Assembly: GCA_944325965.1 (NCBI GenBank)
Contig: CALVCB010000017.1
Location: 1-37,133, forward strand
Reading direction: 5' to 3'
DNA: 37,133 nt
Source of the DNA: an uncultured Bacteroidales bacterium
GTDB lineage: Bacteria; Bacteroidota; Bacteroidia; Bacteroidales; UBA932
Part shown: positions 16,006 through 26,400 of the stretch, in pieces
Layout: each line of letters begins with the position of its first letter
How positions within the stretch are numbered: the stretch's first letter is position 1
The notes under the pieces: generated by a model
Database searches by the model: none
Told to the model about the DNA's origin: nothing
Seen by the model: only the letters and a program-made list of their open reading frames with translations
Program-made: the position numbers and the translations under genes

Positions 16006-18165
16006 CTAAAAAGCCTTTAGGCCGAAATCAAGAATAGTATCCTTTGCTGTATTATTGTCTACAGAAACTTTAATCATGTTTTTTCCGGGCCGGAGATAGC
16101 CAGTAAAGTGACTGAGATTATACTGGTTGTACGTCTTTGTCCTGCGCTCTGGAGCAGAATGGACCTCCTTGCCGTTGATCCAGACTTTCACATGTCCGGA
16201 AGTATTGAGAAGAAGACTTAAATGGCCATAAGCCTTGTCAACCGAGAATTCTGCCTCTGACTCTGCGGAATCCTTCACCGGAATGTCAATGACTTTCCCG
16301 TTCCGGAGGACAGGGACCAGGACATCAGCCTTTACGGGAGCAAGGTTATAAAGCCTGCCGTGCATGAAAGACAGGACTTCTTCCGGCAGTTTGATAACCT
16401 CACGGTCATAGGTAATAAGTCCGTTCACCTCTTTTTCAACATCGGTTGTCTGCGTGTAAATAGCCGCGCTGAGCCCCTGAGGGACAAGCAGTTCAAGGTC
16501 ATACACCAGCCTGGAGTAGTCCGCCATGAGATCCATGTCCCTGCTGGTGCTCCTGTATCCCCAGCCTTTGCCCTCGTAGAGCATGTGGCCTGATACTGGA
16601 AGTGACAGTCCGCCGAACTCGCCAAGGGCTGAAATCCTTCCGGATGTCTCCTCTGCAGGAATCATGGCTGTGGACGGATAGTTGTGGATGTCATAGTAGT
16701 CGCCTACATTCCTGTCAGCCCAGCCAGAAACGCTGTTCACAAGACGGCCGTTAGCCATGGAAAGGGCATATTCGGTCATCTGAGCCGTATTGTGCTGCCC
16801 CCAGCCTTCGTTGAACACCACCCATGTAGTGATGCACGGATAGAAGGAGAGCTGGGACACCATTTCGGCATATTCGTATTTCCACTGGTCAACAACCTCC
16901 TGCGGAGCATCCCAGTCATGTGTGGATGCAGCAGACACGTGCTGCTCGGAAGCCTTTGAAGAGTCGAATCCGGAAGGCATGTCCTGCCATACCATCAGGC
17001 CGAGAGAATCCGCATAATAGTAATAAAGTTCCGGTTCAACCTTTATATGCTTACGGAGAGTATTGAATCCCATGTTCTTGAGCTGCACCATATCCCACAG
17101 CATGGCTTCCTCGGACGGAGGGGTAAGCAACCCGTCAGGCCACCATCCCTGGTCAAGAGGGCCGAACTGGAAAAGAGGGGTCCCGTTGAGGGCAAAACGC
17201 TCGTAGCCCATCCCGTCCTTCATTTTGGACACTTCCCTCATGGCAAAGTAGCTTTCTGCATGGTCCACTTCCCCGCCTTTTGACATAAGCGAGATTTCCA
17301 CGCCATACAGCTTCGGAGATGACGGAGTCCAGAGACAGGCGTCAGGAACCGATACTGTAAGAGGCTCTGATACAGAGCCTTCCGCAGAAGCAATCTCCGC
17401 CGTGCCATCTTTTACGACTACCTTGACACTTTCACCGCCCTTCAGGCCCTTTGCAGAAAAGCTGAATGTAACAGTCCTGCTGTCTACATCAGCCTGAGGC
17501 ATTACACCATCAATATATGCACTGCCTACCGGTTCAATCCAGACAGTCTTCCAAATGCCGGATACAGGGGTGTACCATATACCGTTAGGTTTGAGTTTCT
17601 GCTTGCCCCTGGTAGCAGGAGTGGTATCGGTAGGATCGGTAACCGACACTACAAGAGTGTGAGGGCCCTTGCCTTTGAGAGCCTTGGTGATATCGAAGGA
17701 GAAAGCATTGTTACCTCCTGTATGCGTGCCGACAGACTTCCCGTCTACAAACACTTCACACTGATAGTCGACAGCCCCGAAATGGAGTATGATGTTCCTG
17801 CCTTTCCATGCAGGGTCCAGGGTGAACTCCCTCTTGTACCAGAGCCTGTCATCCGGAGTAAATGCCTCCGCAATTCCCGACAGGGATGACTCAATACAGA
17901 ACGGGACAAGGATTTCCCTGTCGAACGCAGCATCCGTGATGTCTGCAGAGGATGGCGTCACGCTACAGTTCCATATTCCGTTGAGATTCAACCACTGAGA
18001 ACGCTCCAGACGGGGCCTCGGATAGCTGCGCCATGCGTTTTCCGGGGTCACTTCCTTTCCCCAGCGTGTTATAAGCCCGTCTCCTGCAGGTTCGTAGGCG
18101 GACAGGGATGATGGCAAAAGTATGCAGCCCGCAAGGGCTGCAAGTATTGTCGTTTTGTGTTTCAT
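16006..18165 (-). CDS. Glycoside hydrolase family 2 enzyme
   Basis: This 719-residue GH2 hydrolase has a jelly-roll sugar-binding domain (about 45-215, with RPRLERSQWLNLNGIW and WYKREF), an immunoglobulin-like sandwich (about 217-312) and a TIM barrel from about 320. The acid/base is E453 in VVFNEGWGQ and the likely nucleophile is E516 in LGEFGG. A C-terminal beta-sandwich-like extension (about 620-719) ends LDFGLKAF. GH2 members of this type release beta-linked galactose, glucuronate, mannose or related sugars; the specificity cannot be set here. The N-terminus has a Sec signal with LSA-YE at residue 23. An internal LAGC (residues 11-14) could also act as a lipobox, but the hydrophobic stretch continues past it. 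It lies 37 bases after the sulfatase-GH43 gene. Confidence 0.92.
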   Translation of the reverse strand: MKHKTTILAALAGCILLPSSLSAYEPAGDGLITRWGKEVTPENAWRSYPRPRLERSQWLNLNGIWNCSVTPSSADITDAAFDREILVPFCIESSLSGIAEAFTPDDRLWYKREFTLDPAWKGRNIILHFGAVDYQCEVFVDGKSVGTHTGGNNAFSFDITKALKGKGPHTLVVSVTDPTDTTPATRGKQKLKPNGIWYTPVSGIWKTVWIEPVGSAYIDGVMPQADVDSRTVTFSFSAKGLKGGESVKVVVKDGTAEIASAEGSVSEPLTVSVPDACLWTPSSPKLYGVEISLMSKGGEVDHAESYFAMREVSKMKDGMGYERFALNGTPLFQFGPLDQGWWPDGLLTPPSEEAMLWDMVQLKNMGFNTLRKHIKVEPELYYYYADSLGLMVWQDMPSGFDSSKASEQHVSAASTHDWDAPQEVVDQWKYEYAEMVSQLSFYPCITTWVVFNEGWGQHNTAQMTEYALSMANGRLVNSVSGWADRNVGDYYDIHNYPSTAMIPAEETSGRISALGEFGGLSLPVSGHMLYEGKGWGYRSTSRDMDLMADYSRLVYDLELLVPQGLSAAIYTQTTDVEKEVNGLITYDREVIKLPEEVLSFMHGRLYNLAPVKADVLVPVLRNGKVIDIPVKDSAESEAEFSVDKAYGHLSLLLNTSGHVKVWINGKEVHSAPERRTKTYNQYNLSHFTGYLRPGKNMIKVSVDNNTAKDTILDFGLKAF

Positions 18166-18202
18166 TTGATAATTGGTTTGTAGTATTGCGTTTTCAAGTC
18201 AA

Positions 18203-20596
18203 TTACAGTTTCATTTCAGGAACAGGAGTGGCTTCATCGGGCCCCGGGGTTGCGTAATGAGGGTCGATGGCGCGGATATACACATCGCCGTCAGGAAGAA
18301 TACGCACATCAAGAGGCACAATCGTAGTTCCGAGCTTGTTTATGGTCTGTGCGGTCTCGCTGAGATCCTTCTTCTCGATTCCGGCAGGATTGAGAGGCGG
18401 GACATTCCCGTTGAAGAATGCCGTACACCACCATCTTCCCTGCTTGTCCTGGAAAGGAGTGCCGTGGCCGAGGAAGCGCCCTACGAAACGTCTTTCGCTG
18501 TAAGGGCCGGTAATCTTGTCCGCTGTACAGTAATAGAGGTTATATGAACCTTTCCTGCCCTGGTCTGTGGACCATGCCGTACCGAAGAACACATATTTGC
18601 CTCCTATCTTCATGATAGTCGTGCCTTCATGTCCGATCTTCCTGTCTGCGGGGTCGATACGCACCTGCTCGCCCACACCGGAGAATCCGTCATTGACAGG
18701 GACGACATATCCGTTCCCGTGGGCAAGATACCATTTCCCGTCATCGTCCTTGAAAAGGGACGGGTCATGGCGCTTGTTGAAAGCCTCGAGGTTTGTAAAT
18801 TTCCACGGTCCCATGATATTGTCACCTTCGGTTACGGCAAGGGTGCTGACAGCAGAAGGACAATGTACCATGACCCAGTTCTTTCCTGTCCAATGTATCT
18901 CCGGGGCCCAGAGACGGGAACCGTTACCCTTGGAGCGGTTTACTTTTAAAGGCAGGTCATCCGTAGAATACGGGGAGCCGAGATATTCCCACTCGACAAG
19001 ATTGCTGCTTTTCCAGATTCGGAGCTGGTTTCCCACTATACTGCTGTCTCCAAGGCCAGTGTTGAATTTGTCAGTCTGCTCCCTCGGCTCATTCTCATTG
19101 GGTGTAGTCCCTGTAAGATAGTATGTGCCGTCCGGTCCGAGGACTATATAAGGATCACGGATCCAGCCCGGCTTGACAAGTACAGCCTCCTGGTGGAGGT
19201 CTATCTTGTTGTTGAACGGAATATCCATGTCGGCACCGGTATCCCCCTGCTCTTTCATCCATTTTTCAAGTTCGGCACGCATTTCCGCAATCTTTTCCTG
19301 GTATTTGGCCTCTCCGGCAAGATTGTGCATCTCCCACGGGTCTTTTTTTAGGTCATAGAACTCCACGGCAGGACGGTGTACGAAACGGTCGCACAGATAT
19401 GCAGCCCTTTCATCGGTCTCGGCAGCCCTCTTCCATGCAGGCCATACGCCGGTGATATTGTTCTCGGCCATCAGATGCTTCTCATGGTAGTCTTTTTCCG
19501 GAGTGAGGTTCAGGATAAGGGCATAACGCTCGTCACGTATACTGCGGATAGGGTACGGACGTCCTTCAGGATAGTTGTTGTGGATACCGTAGGCGTATTT
19601 CCTTGCTGTCTTCGACTCGCCGAAAAGAGCCTTCTTGAAACTGACACCGTCAAGTTCAGGACGCGATTCCCCGCCTGCGATATCAATAAATGTAGGAAGG
19701 AGGTCCTCATACTGGACAATGGCGTTGCTCTTGCTTCCGGGCTTGATCCTTGCCGGATAACGTGCCAGAAGGGCACTGCTCACCCCGGGGTTCCAGAGCG
19801 TCCATTTCCCGCCAGGGAACTGAGGGCCCTGCTCACCGAGGAAGAATACGATGGTATTGTCAAGCTTGCCGATTTCCTCAAGAGTCTGGAGAACGGATCC
19901 CACTTCATTGTCAAGCGCACGGAGCTCGGCCAGATAATGTGTCATGATCTCACGCATCTCAGGGCTGTCGACACAGTTTCCAGGTACTTTTATCTCATCT
20001 GGATCGAACTCACTCGGGTCACCCCATGTCCATGGGGCGTGGGTATTTATACTGCAAACGAACAGAAGGAACGGGTCATCGCTCCTGCTCATCCACTCCC
20101 TGATCCCGTCAGTGCTGTATGGGGCCTGTTTGGCCGTACAGCCCACAGTAAAGCCCGGAATCTCATCGAACTTGTAGACCGACTTCGGCCCCGGGTGATC
20201 TTTTCCCGTACGTCCGACACGATACCCTACCTCCGGCATGTACTCATTGACAGTCTTTGTCCCGGGAAAAGTGTTCTTGTGGTTCTGATATGAACCGTGG
20301 TGGGCCGGGTAAAGCCCTGTGTACATGGAGGCACGGATAGGGACACTCATTGCCTCTGAGGCATAATTGTGATAGAACTGTACCCCCTCATGCGCCAGCC
20401 TGTCTATGTTCGGAGTCTTGATATTCTGTCCGCCATAGCAGCCCAGTTCCGATGAAAGCAGGTCATCAGCCATGATGACCACGATATTAGGCCTCTGTTC
20501 AGGCTCCTGCGCCGGAGTCCGGTCTGCCGCACCGGCAGCGGCCGCAGGAACTGCGGCCACTGACAGGGCAGTTGCTTTAACTATGTTTCTGTTCAT
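18203..20596 (-). CDS. Sulfatase-GH43 fusion enzyme
   Basis: This 797-residue two-domain protein has a Sec signal ending about AGA-AD (residue 24). Residues 35-455 are an S1 sulfatase with D44-D45, a Ser-type signature S84-V-P-I-R88 then ASMYTG, and GKDH (131-134). The second metal motif reads GEQG (E255-Q256) in place of the usual DNG. Residues 472-797 form a five-bladed propeller of the GH43 type: D481 in WIRDPYIVLG, APEIHW (565-569), D611 in RHDPSLFKDDDGKWYL and E657 in GHEGTTIMKIGGKYVFFG fit the three catalytic acids. No stop or frame break separates the domains. It probably removes a sulfate and then a terminal sugar such as an arabinose, xylose or galactose residue; the linkage is unknown. 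Confidence 0.92.
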   Translation of the reverse strand: MNRNIVKATALSVAAVPAAAAGAADRTPAQEPEQRPNIVVIMADDLLSSELGCYGGQNIKTPNIDRLAHEGVQFYHNYASEAMSVPIRASMYTGLYPAHHGSYQNHKNTFPGTKTVNEYMPEVGYRVGRTGKDHPGPKSVYKFDEIPGFTVGCTAKQAPYSTDGIREWMSRSDDPFLLFVCSINTHAPWTWGDPSEFDPDEIKVPGNCVDSPEMREIMTHYLAELRALDNEVGSVLQTLEEIGKLDNTIVFFLGEQGPQFPGGKWTLWNPGVSSALLARYPARIKPGSKSNAIVQYEDLLPTFIDIAGGESRPELDGVSFKKALFGESKTARKYAYGIHNNYPEGRPYPIRSIRDERYALILNLTPEKDYHEKHLMAENNITGVWPAWKRAAETDERAAYLCDRFVHRPAVEFYDLKKDPWEMHNLAGEAKYQEKIAEMRAELEKWMKEQGDTGADMDIPFNNKIDLHQEAVLVKPGWIRDPYIVLGPDGTYYLTGTTPNENEPREQTDKFNTGLGDSSIVGNQLRIWKSSNLVEWEYLGSPYSTDDLPLKVNRSKGNGSRLWAPEIHWTGKNWVMVHCPSAVSTLAVTEGDNIMGPWKFTNLEAFNKRHDPSLFKDDDGKWYLAHGNGYVVPVNDGFSGVGEQVRIDPADRKIGHEGTTIMKIGGKYVFFGTAWSTDQGRKGSYNLYYCTADKITGPYSERRFVGRFLGHGTPFQDKQGRWWCTAFFNGNVPPLNPAGIEKKDLSETAQTINKLGTTIVPLDVRILPDGDVYIRAIDPHYATPGPDEATPVPEMKL

Positions 20597-20654
20597 TAGC
20601 TTTAAATAATATTAAAATTGGGTATTTGCAGATTTCTCTACTTCCTTCAGCCGG

Positions 20655-21593
20655 TCAGAAGCCCCTCCACTCGTAAAGGACGCGGCCATCACCCTGGTCG
20701 TTACGGACACGGTTACGGAACACCATGGTGTCCTCGCAGGTCCATTCCACACCGTCGGCATCAGTATACTTATATCTGAGGACGAACGTCTTGGTGGCCT
20801 CGTCATAAGTGCAGTCCCCGTTCTGGGTGACTTTTATGTCCGGAAGGAAATCAGGATCCGGTTCAAGTGTTACATTTCCACCTCCATCGACAGGGACGGT
20901 AATAAGCATGGAGTATTTGCCCTTGGCCGGGTCATTGGTCCCGTTCTGGTCGGCATAAACCCTGAACCGGTCTGCGGCAACAGTCTGGAGCTGACGGATG
21001 CTGTTGGTAGCAGTAAACTGGTTTTCATACTCGATAGTCTGCCCGTTGGAACCGGTGGCTTTCCCCGTATAGGTGTAGTTCCCGTACTGCCTGCCCTGGT
21101 AGCTCAATGATATGAGGGTATAGTCCTTGCCGCTGGAAATCTCATCGGCATCAGCCCCGGTAATTCTCACCGGGAGGATGAACTCGCCGGTAAGGGCCCT
21201 TGGATCATTAACAAAAGCTGCCGAATCCAGATGTACCGGCATATATGCCTTCAATGAACCTTTCGGGATCACTATTTCCGAAGGGTTGTCGAAAGTATAC
21301 ATATCTTCAGGCAGCGGAATCTGGTTCTCGTTGGTTACAAGTGATCCATCCACAGTATATTTCACTACCCTGTCACGGTCATTTTCAGGAAGGCCTGCAA
21401 ATACGAATCCCACCTTCAGCTGCAATCCCTCCCCAACGACTACCTGGTAATTGTAGGTCTGATAGGTGAACAGCACTCTCTTGGTCGGATACTCGATATC
21501 GTAGTCACCGAATCCGCAGCCGGACAGAGGCAGTACAGCTGCAACGGTGATGAGCAATGTCTTAAAAACAGGTTTCATATTATTGTCTTTCAT
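20655..21593 (-). CDS. DUF1735-type surface lipoprotein A (putative glycan-binding protein)
   Basis: This 312-residue lipoprotein closes the first import module and is encoded 35 bases after SusD-2. The signal peptide ends LSGC (Cys26 from the first ATG). A second ATG at 21576-21578 would remove five polar residues and also give a good signal, so the exact start is open. The mature start GFGDYDIEYPTKRVLF and the blocks YTFDNPSEIVIPKG and EFILPVRITGADA match the DUF1735 sandwich. From about residue 170 (YGNYTYTGKATGSNG) a second beta-rich domain ends VLYEWRGF. The role is probably glycan binding at the cell surface alongside SusD. Its counterpart in the second module is the protein at 520-1473. 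Confidence 0.8.
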   Translation of the reverse strand: MKDNNMKPVFKTLLITVAAVLPLSGCGFGDYDIEYPTKRVLFTYQTYNYQVVVGEGLQLKVGFVFAGLPENDRDRVVKYTVDGSLVTNENQIPLPEDMYTFDNPSEIVIPKGSLKAYMPVHLDSAAFVNDPRALTGEFILPVRITGADADEISSGKDYTLISLSYQGRQYGNYTYTGKATGSNGQTIEYENQFTATNSIRQLQTVAADRFRVYADQNGTNDPAKGKYSMLITVPVDGGGNVTLEPDPDFLPDIKVTQNGDCTYDEATKTFVLRYKYTDADGVEWTCEDTMVFRNRVRNDQGDGRVLYEWRGF

Positions 21594-21628
21594 TTGTTGT
21601 CTTTATTCATCATCTGTGTATCACACGC

Positions 21629-23401
21629 CTACTGCCATCCCTTGTTCTGCACTATACCGGCATTGTACACCTCTGAATAAGGTATAGGCTGGTAAGGAGA
21701 AGCAAAATAACGTTTTTCCAACTCTACTGTCCTGTACTCTGTACCAGAGTCGGTTGTCGTAATTTCAACTCCGTTTACAGGGACGTTGATATGGTCCGCC
21801 CAATCCGGTTCAGCGGCATACCACCTCCTGAGGTCATAGTAGTAGTGGCCCTCAAAACTCAGCTCTATACGGCGCTGGAGACGGACATATTCATTGAACT
21901 TGTCCCTGTCATCCGCTATGACTTCGTCAAGGTACTTCGCACCGGCAGCTTTATTGTCACGAGTGAGGATACGACGGAGAGCATCCTTGGCGGTGAATCC
22001 ATATCCCTCAGGATCTCCTGACGGTCCCCATGCCATGTTGGCTGCCTCTGCATAATTAAGGAGAAGCTCTGGAAGGCCGTAGAGGATGTTGGCACGTGGA
22101 GTAGCAGTCTGGGCACCTGGAGTAAGGTTAACAGACATCCTCAAAGTCTTTTTAAGATAGTACCCTGACCTTGATGTCTTGGCAAGCGGATCATATGCAT
22201 CTATTCCCCCTTCTACAGTGTTAAGCTTATAATTGGAAGAACCAATGGTACCGCCATTATAACAAACGAATAGAGCCAGACGGGCATCCCTGTTTGCATA
22301 TGGATCAGCCGGATCATACGCAGTCCCGTCCTCCGTTATAGGATATCCGTTCTTGTCCGGAAATGCTTCAACAAAATTCTGGGAAACATTTATCAGGGCA
22401 TTACCATAAAGCTGAGGCGGGTAGTTATCGTTCTCGAAAGCACGGTTTCCGGTCACGACCTTTCCCCGCATAATCACATCATTGTTTTTCCAGTCCCTGT
22501 TATTAATCTGCGTAAAATAATATTCATCCCTTGATGACATTGCAGCATTGATTCCCCCGACGGCAACAATGGCTTCAGCAGCAGCAACGGCTGCCTGTTC
22601 CCATTTCTTGGCATCATCTCCTTCAGGATTGAATGCCGGGCTTGCGGCATACAGGAGTGCTCTAGCCTTTATTGCCTTTGCTGCAGCACCTGACAAGTGA
22701 TCCCTGAAAGAACTTCCATACACTGCATCTGTCCCGGAATACAGGTCCGGCAGTCGACAAGCCACCGTAGCACTGTCACAATCATCAATAATAGCCTTTA
22801 TACACTCTTCATACGTGGCGCGCGGGATATCCAGGTCATCCACTCCTACTTCAAGAATCCTGTCCCCTACAAGAGGAATACCCAGGACACTGCCATCTTC
22901 AGCTACACCTCCGAAATTCCTCAGCAATTCAGATATCCAATATGCCCGCATAGCATAAGCCTCACCTTTCAGACGCCAGAACATTTTGAGATTGTTTTCT
23001 ATGTCAACCTCGCTTTCGAAAGGGAAAAAACGTACCGGTGTACGCCATTCCGTATCATCATTCAGAACCATATGGCTCATGAATACATTGAGAGTACGAA
23101 TGTTCTTATAGCCGTTAGTCCATATATCCAGCGGATTCTTATTCGGCGACATCGCCCCGATTGCGCATCTGTAATACTCTCCGGACTGGTTTCTTATGAC
23201 AGCATTGTCAGTCATTACATCCATATTGTTGTCAAACAGTGTCGGGAGACTATTGTACACGCTATTCAGCGGGCCGCAGAAATATGCCGCCTCATCAAGT
23301 ATACTTTCGTCTCTGGTATTATCCGTTTCCGGTTCCAGAAAACTGCAGGAAACAGCACTAAAGACAGAAAGGGTAATACATATAATATCGTTTATTTTCA
23401 T
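21629..23401 (-). CDS. SusD/RagB-family lipoprotein (SusD-2)
   Basis: This 590-residue SusD-like lipoprotein has a signal ending SAVSC with Cys19. Family blocks are present: LKGEAYAMRAYWISELLRNFGG, AIKARALLYAASPAFNPEG, LLNYAEAANMAWG, LQRRIELSFEGHYYYDLRRWYA and YQPIPYSEVYNAGIVQNKGW. It partners the atypical SusC-2, encoded 28 bases upstream. Length and motif order match SusD-4 (593 residues), including the AVIRNQSG / AVTNSFNSG segment after a TDN motif near the N-terminus. Confidence 0.93.
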   Translation of the reverse strand: MKINDIICITLSVFSAVSCSFLEPETDNTRDESILDEAAYFCGPLNSVYNSLPTLFDNNMDVMTDNAVIRNQSGEYYRCAIGAMSPNKNPLDIWTNGYKNIRTLNVFMSHMVLNDDTEWRTPVRFFPFESEVDIENNLKMFWRLKGEAYAMRAYWISELLRNFGGVAEDGSVLGIPLVGDRILEVGVDDLDIPRATYEECIKAIIDDCDSATVACRLPDLYSGTDAVYGSSFRDHLSGAAAKAIKARALLYAASPAFNPEGDDAKKWEQAAVAAAEAIVAVGGINAAMSSRDEYYFTQINNRDWKNNDVIMRGKVVTGNRAFENDNYPPQLYGNALINVSQNFVEAFPDKNGYPITEDGTAYDPADPYANRDARLALFVCYNGGTIGSSNYKLNTVEGGIDAYDPLAKTSRSGYYLKKTLRMSVNLTPGAQTATPRANILYGLPELLLNYAEAANMAWGPSGDPEGYGFTAKDALRRILTRDNKAAGAKYLDEVIADDRDKFNEYVRLQRRIELSFEGHYYYDLRRWYAAEPDWADHINVPVNGVEITTTDSGTEYRTVELEKRYFASPYQPIPYSEVYNAGIVQNKGWQ

Positions 23402-23429
23402 GTCAGTATAATTTCAATATTCCATAGTG

Positions 23430-26400
23430 TCAGAAAGAGAATGAAAGGCCTCCTGTTATAGTCGTTGCCAAAGGGAAATCACCGACGCCAGCATTAAGGC
23501 TCTCCGGATCAAGATCCTTTATTTTCGAAATGGTAAACAGGTTTGTTCCTCTAACAAAGAACTTCAGCATATTCAGACCTATTTTCTTTGAGGCTTTATA
23601 TGGTAGAGTGTAACCGAATTCTACATTGCGAAGTTTGAAATAGCCCCCGTTCACAACCCAATAATCTGAATCAACAAAATTGTTCGTAGAACTGTCAGCC
23701 CTGAGAACAGGATGAGGATTTCCATTCGGCAGACCGGTATATACCACATTTGAATATTTCCTGTCTCCATAGATCTGATAATACTTATTCGTCAGCATCC
23801 TGTCAAATCCGGCAAGTCCGTATCCGAGAATATCAAGATTGAAACCTTTATATTTCAGACTGACAGTAATTCCGTATGATACGGAAGGCTGCACATTGGC
23901 TATAACATCACGATCTCTTTCATCGATTATACCGTCACTGTTTATATCCCGGTATTTTAAGTCTCCAGGATATACTTTACCGAACGTCTGTTTCGGAGAA
24001 GCATCTATATCAGCCTGATCCTTGAACGTACCTATTACCTGATAACCTTTTGTATCACCGTCCCTGCGCACCTTTGCAAGAGCTCCCAATTCATCAGGCC
24101 ATTCAATATCCGCTTCCCTGGTAACCTCGGAATAACCATAGGCAAAGTTACCTCCAACTGTCATCTGGAAATCCCCGAAACGTTTTGTATAATAAAGCTC
24201 GGCTTCGGCTCCCTGCGCAAGATATTCCTTATAATTATACCATACCAATGCACCACCCTTGCCGCTTACCCCAGGTGTAATATCCGTAAGGTTAGCAAGG
24301 CCTCCATCCAATACATTCCTGAAATACCCTACAGATCCACTGAACGAATGGTCGAAAAATTCAAAATCGACACCGGCATTGAACTCATGACTTTTCTGGA
24401 ACCCGATATTCGGATTGCCTGTCTGGTTGAAATTTACTATATTATTGAATGATGTAAACGGATATGTCCCATTTACAGCCCATTCCGTCCTGTAGTAATA
24501 GTTAGAAACGATTCCCTGCTCTGTATAGGAAGTAGAGCCAAGAATACCGTATGATGCCCGGAGTTTGAGGAAATCCACCCAGTCAACATTTTCCATAAAT
24601 GAATTTTCTGACATAATCCATCCGGCACCTACAGTAGGGAACACACCGAATCTTTTATCAGGGGCAAAGCTTGGAACACCAACACAATTCAAGCTTACAT
24701 CCACGACATAAGTCTTGTCGTACATATAGTTGGCCCATATCCCGGCATTGACACGCCTTAAACTGTGGATCTGGTCGTTAAAGTCCTGCTGCTGCATGAA
24801 ATATACTGCAAGTGCAGAAATATCGTGCTTCCCGATTTCCCTGTCATAATTGACAGTGGTATTAAAAGCCCAGTTCCGGTTTGTAGCAACAGCGCCTCTT
24901 GCTTGTTTGGTATTCGGATTATCATATCCCCATTGTTTATAAGAAGCTATTTCATCATCGGGACCGCCAATAAGCTCGTAGACAGAATATCCTCCGTCTT
25001 TTTTCGCCGAATACTCATTGTAAAGGTCAAACGTAACACTCGGACGAATGCTAAGACCTCTCACCCATTTGTTGAGATCGACATCAAGAGTAAAATCCGA
25101 CTGCAGATAGGAATACTCTCTTTCAACATATCCGTTACGGGTCAGAATTCCCAACGGGTTATTCTGTGCTACCGAAGAACCGCCCAACACATATTCCTCA
25201 GGGCTTCCGACCATATCTCCCGGGATTGTAATAGGATACTCATTAGGCCTTGTTTCAGACAAAGAATTTATAAAGTTCTGTGTAGAAGTATTCGGCCATG
25301 TCTTCATCTGTATAGCAGCATTGAGGCCAACCCTCAAAGTTATAAAGTCATAGATGGTATTATCTATGTTTCCTCTCGCAGTAATGACCTGGTCCCTATT
25401 GGGATAATCGGTATACTTTTCCAGGCCTCCGTTTGTCTGGAATCCTACATTCAGAAAATACTGTGTATTCTTGCTTCCTCCGGTAAGCTGTGCATTGGCC
25501 CTGGTAATTGTCATAACATCGTTCAGGAACTGGTCATAAAAATCCACATCAGGATAAAGCAGAGGATTCGAACCATCATATTTGGACGGATCATATATAG
25601 GCGCCCTGCCTACATTTGCCAAAGCCTGGTTATACATTTCCGTATATTGTCTGGAATTGAGATACTGCGGAAGCCTGGTAGGAACCTCAACTCCAGACTG
25701 GACGTTAACGCGCACCCCATTCTCATATGCCTTGCCTCGTTTTGTCTTTATCATGAGGATTCCGTTTGTCTGGATACCTCCGAAAAGAGACTTCAGGGAA
25801 GCATCTTTAAGAAGCTGTACACTCTCTATGGTCTCCGGTTCAATATAATCAAGGGAGCGTTCCACTCCATCAATCATTATGATAGGTGTACCACCATTTG
25901 GTGCACGCACAAACCCGTTGTATGAAGTAAATCCAGGCACCAGGGCATTGTTCATTATGTACAGACCGCCAAGCCTTCCGCCCAAAGCATCCCACAAGAA
26001 CATCGTAGGGTTTTTCTCAAGTTCCTCCCCATCTACCTTAGAGTAAGATCCAACTACACGGTTTTCTGAAATATAATCACCGGTAACCGTATAAAGCTGA
26101 TGAGCCTCATCTTCATATTCAGAAAGTTTTTCCAGTTCAATAACTGCATGTCCGTCCCTAATATCAGATGCACTTATTGTTTTTGAACCATATCCGTCGG
26201 CTTTGACTTTCAGTACATCTATAGGAAGGATCGAAATGGTAGATACTCCCTGATCATCAGCAATATAAGTATGTCTGTTTCTTGATGAGGATATTTCCGA
26301 ATACCCTATAGGTGTGCCGGCCTCATCAACAACCTCTATTGTAACAGTACTTCTTGACTGTCTTCTGTTCTTGTTCTGTCCTGATACCGGCTCAATAGAG

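Noticed and set aside
18120-18140. Lipobox LAGC at residues 11-14 of the GH2 protein
   Set aside because: The hydrophobic stretch would be very short before the Cys and continues past it to a good Sec cleavage site (LSA-YE). Kept only as an alternative.
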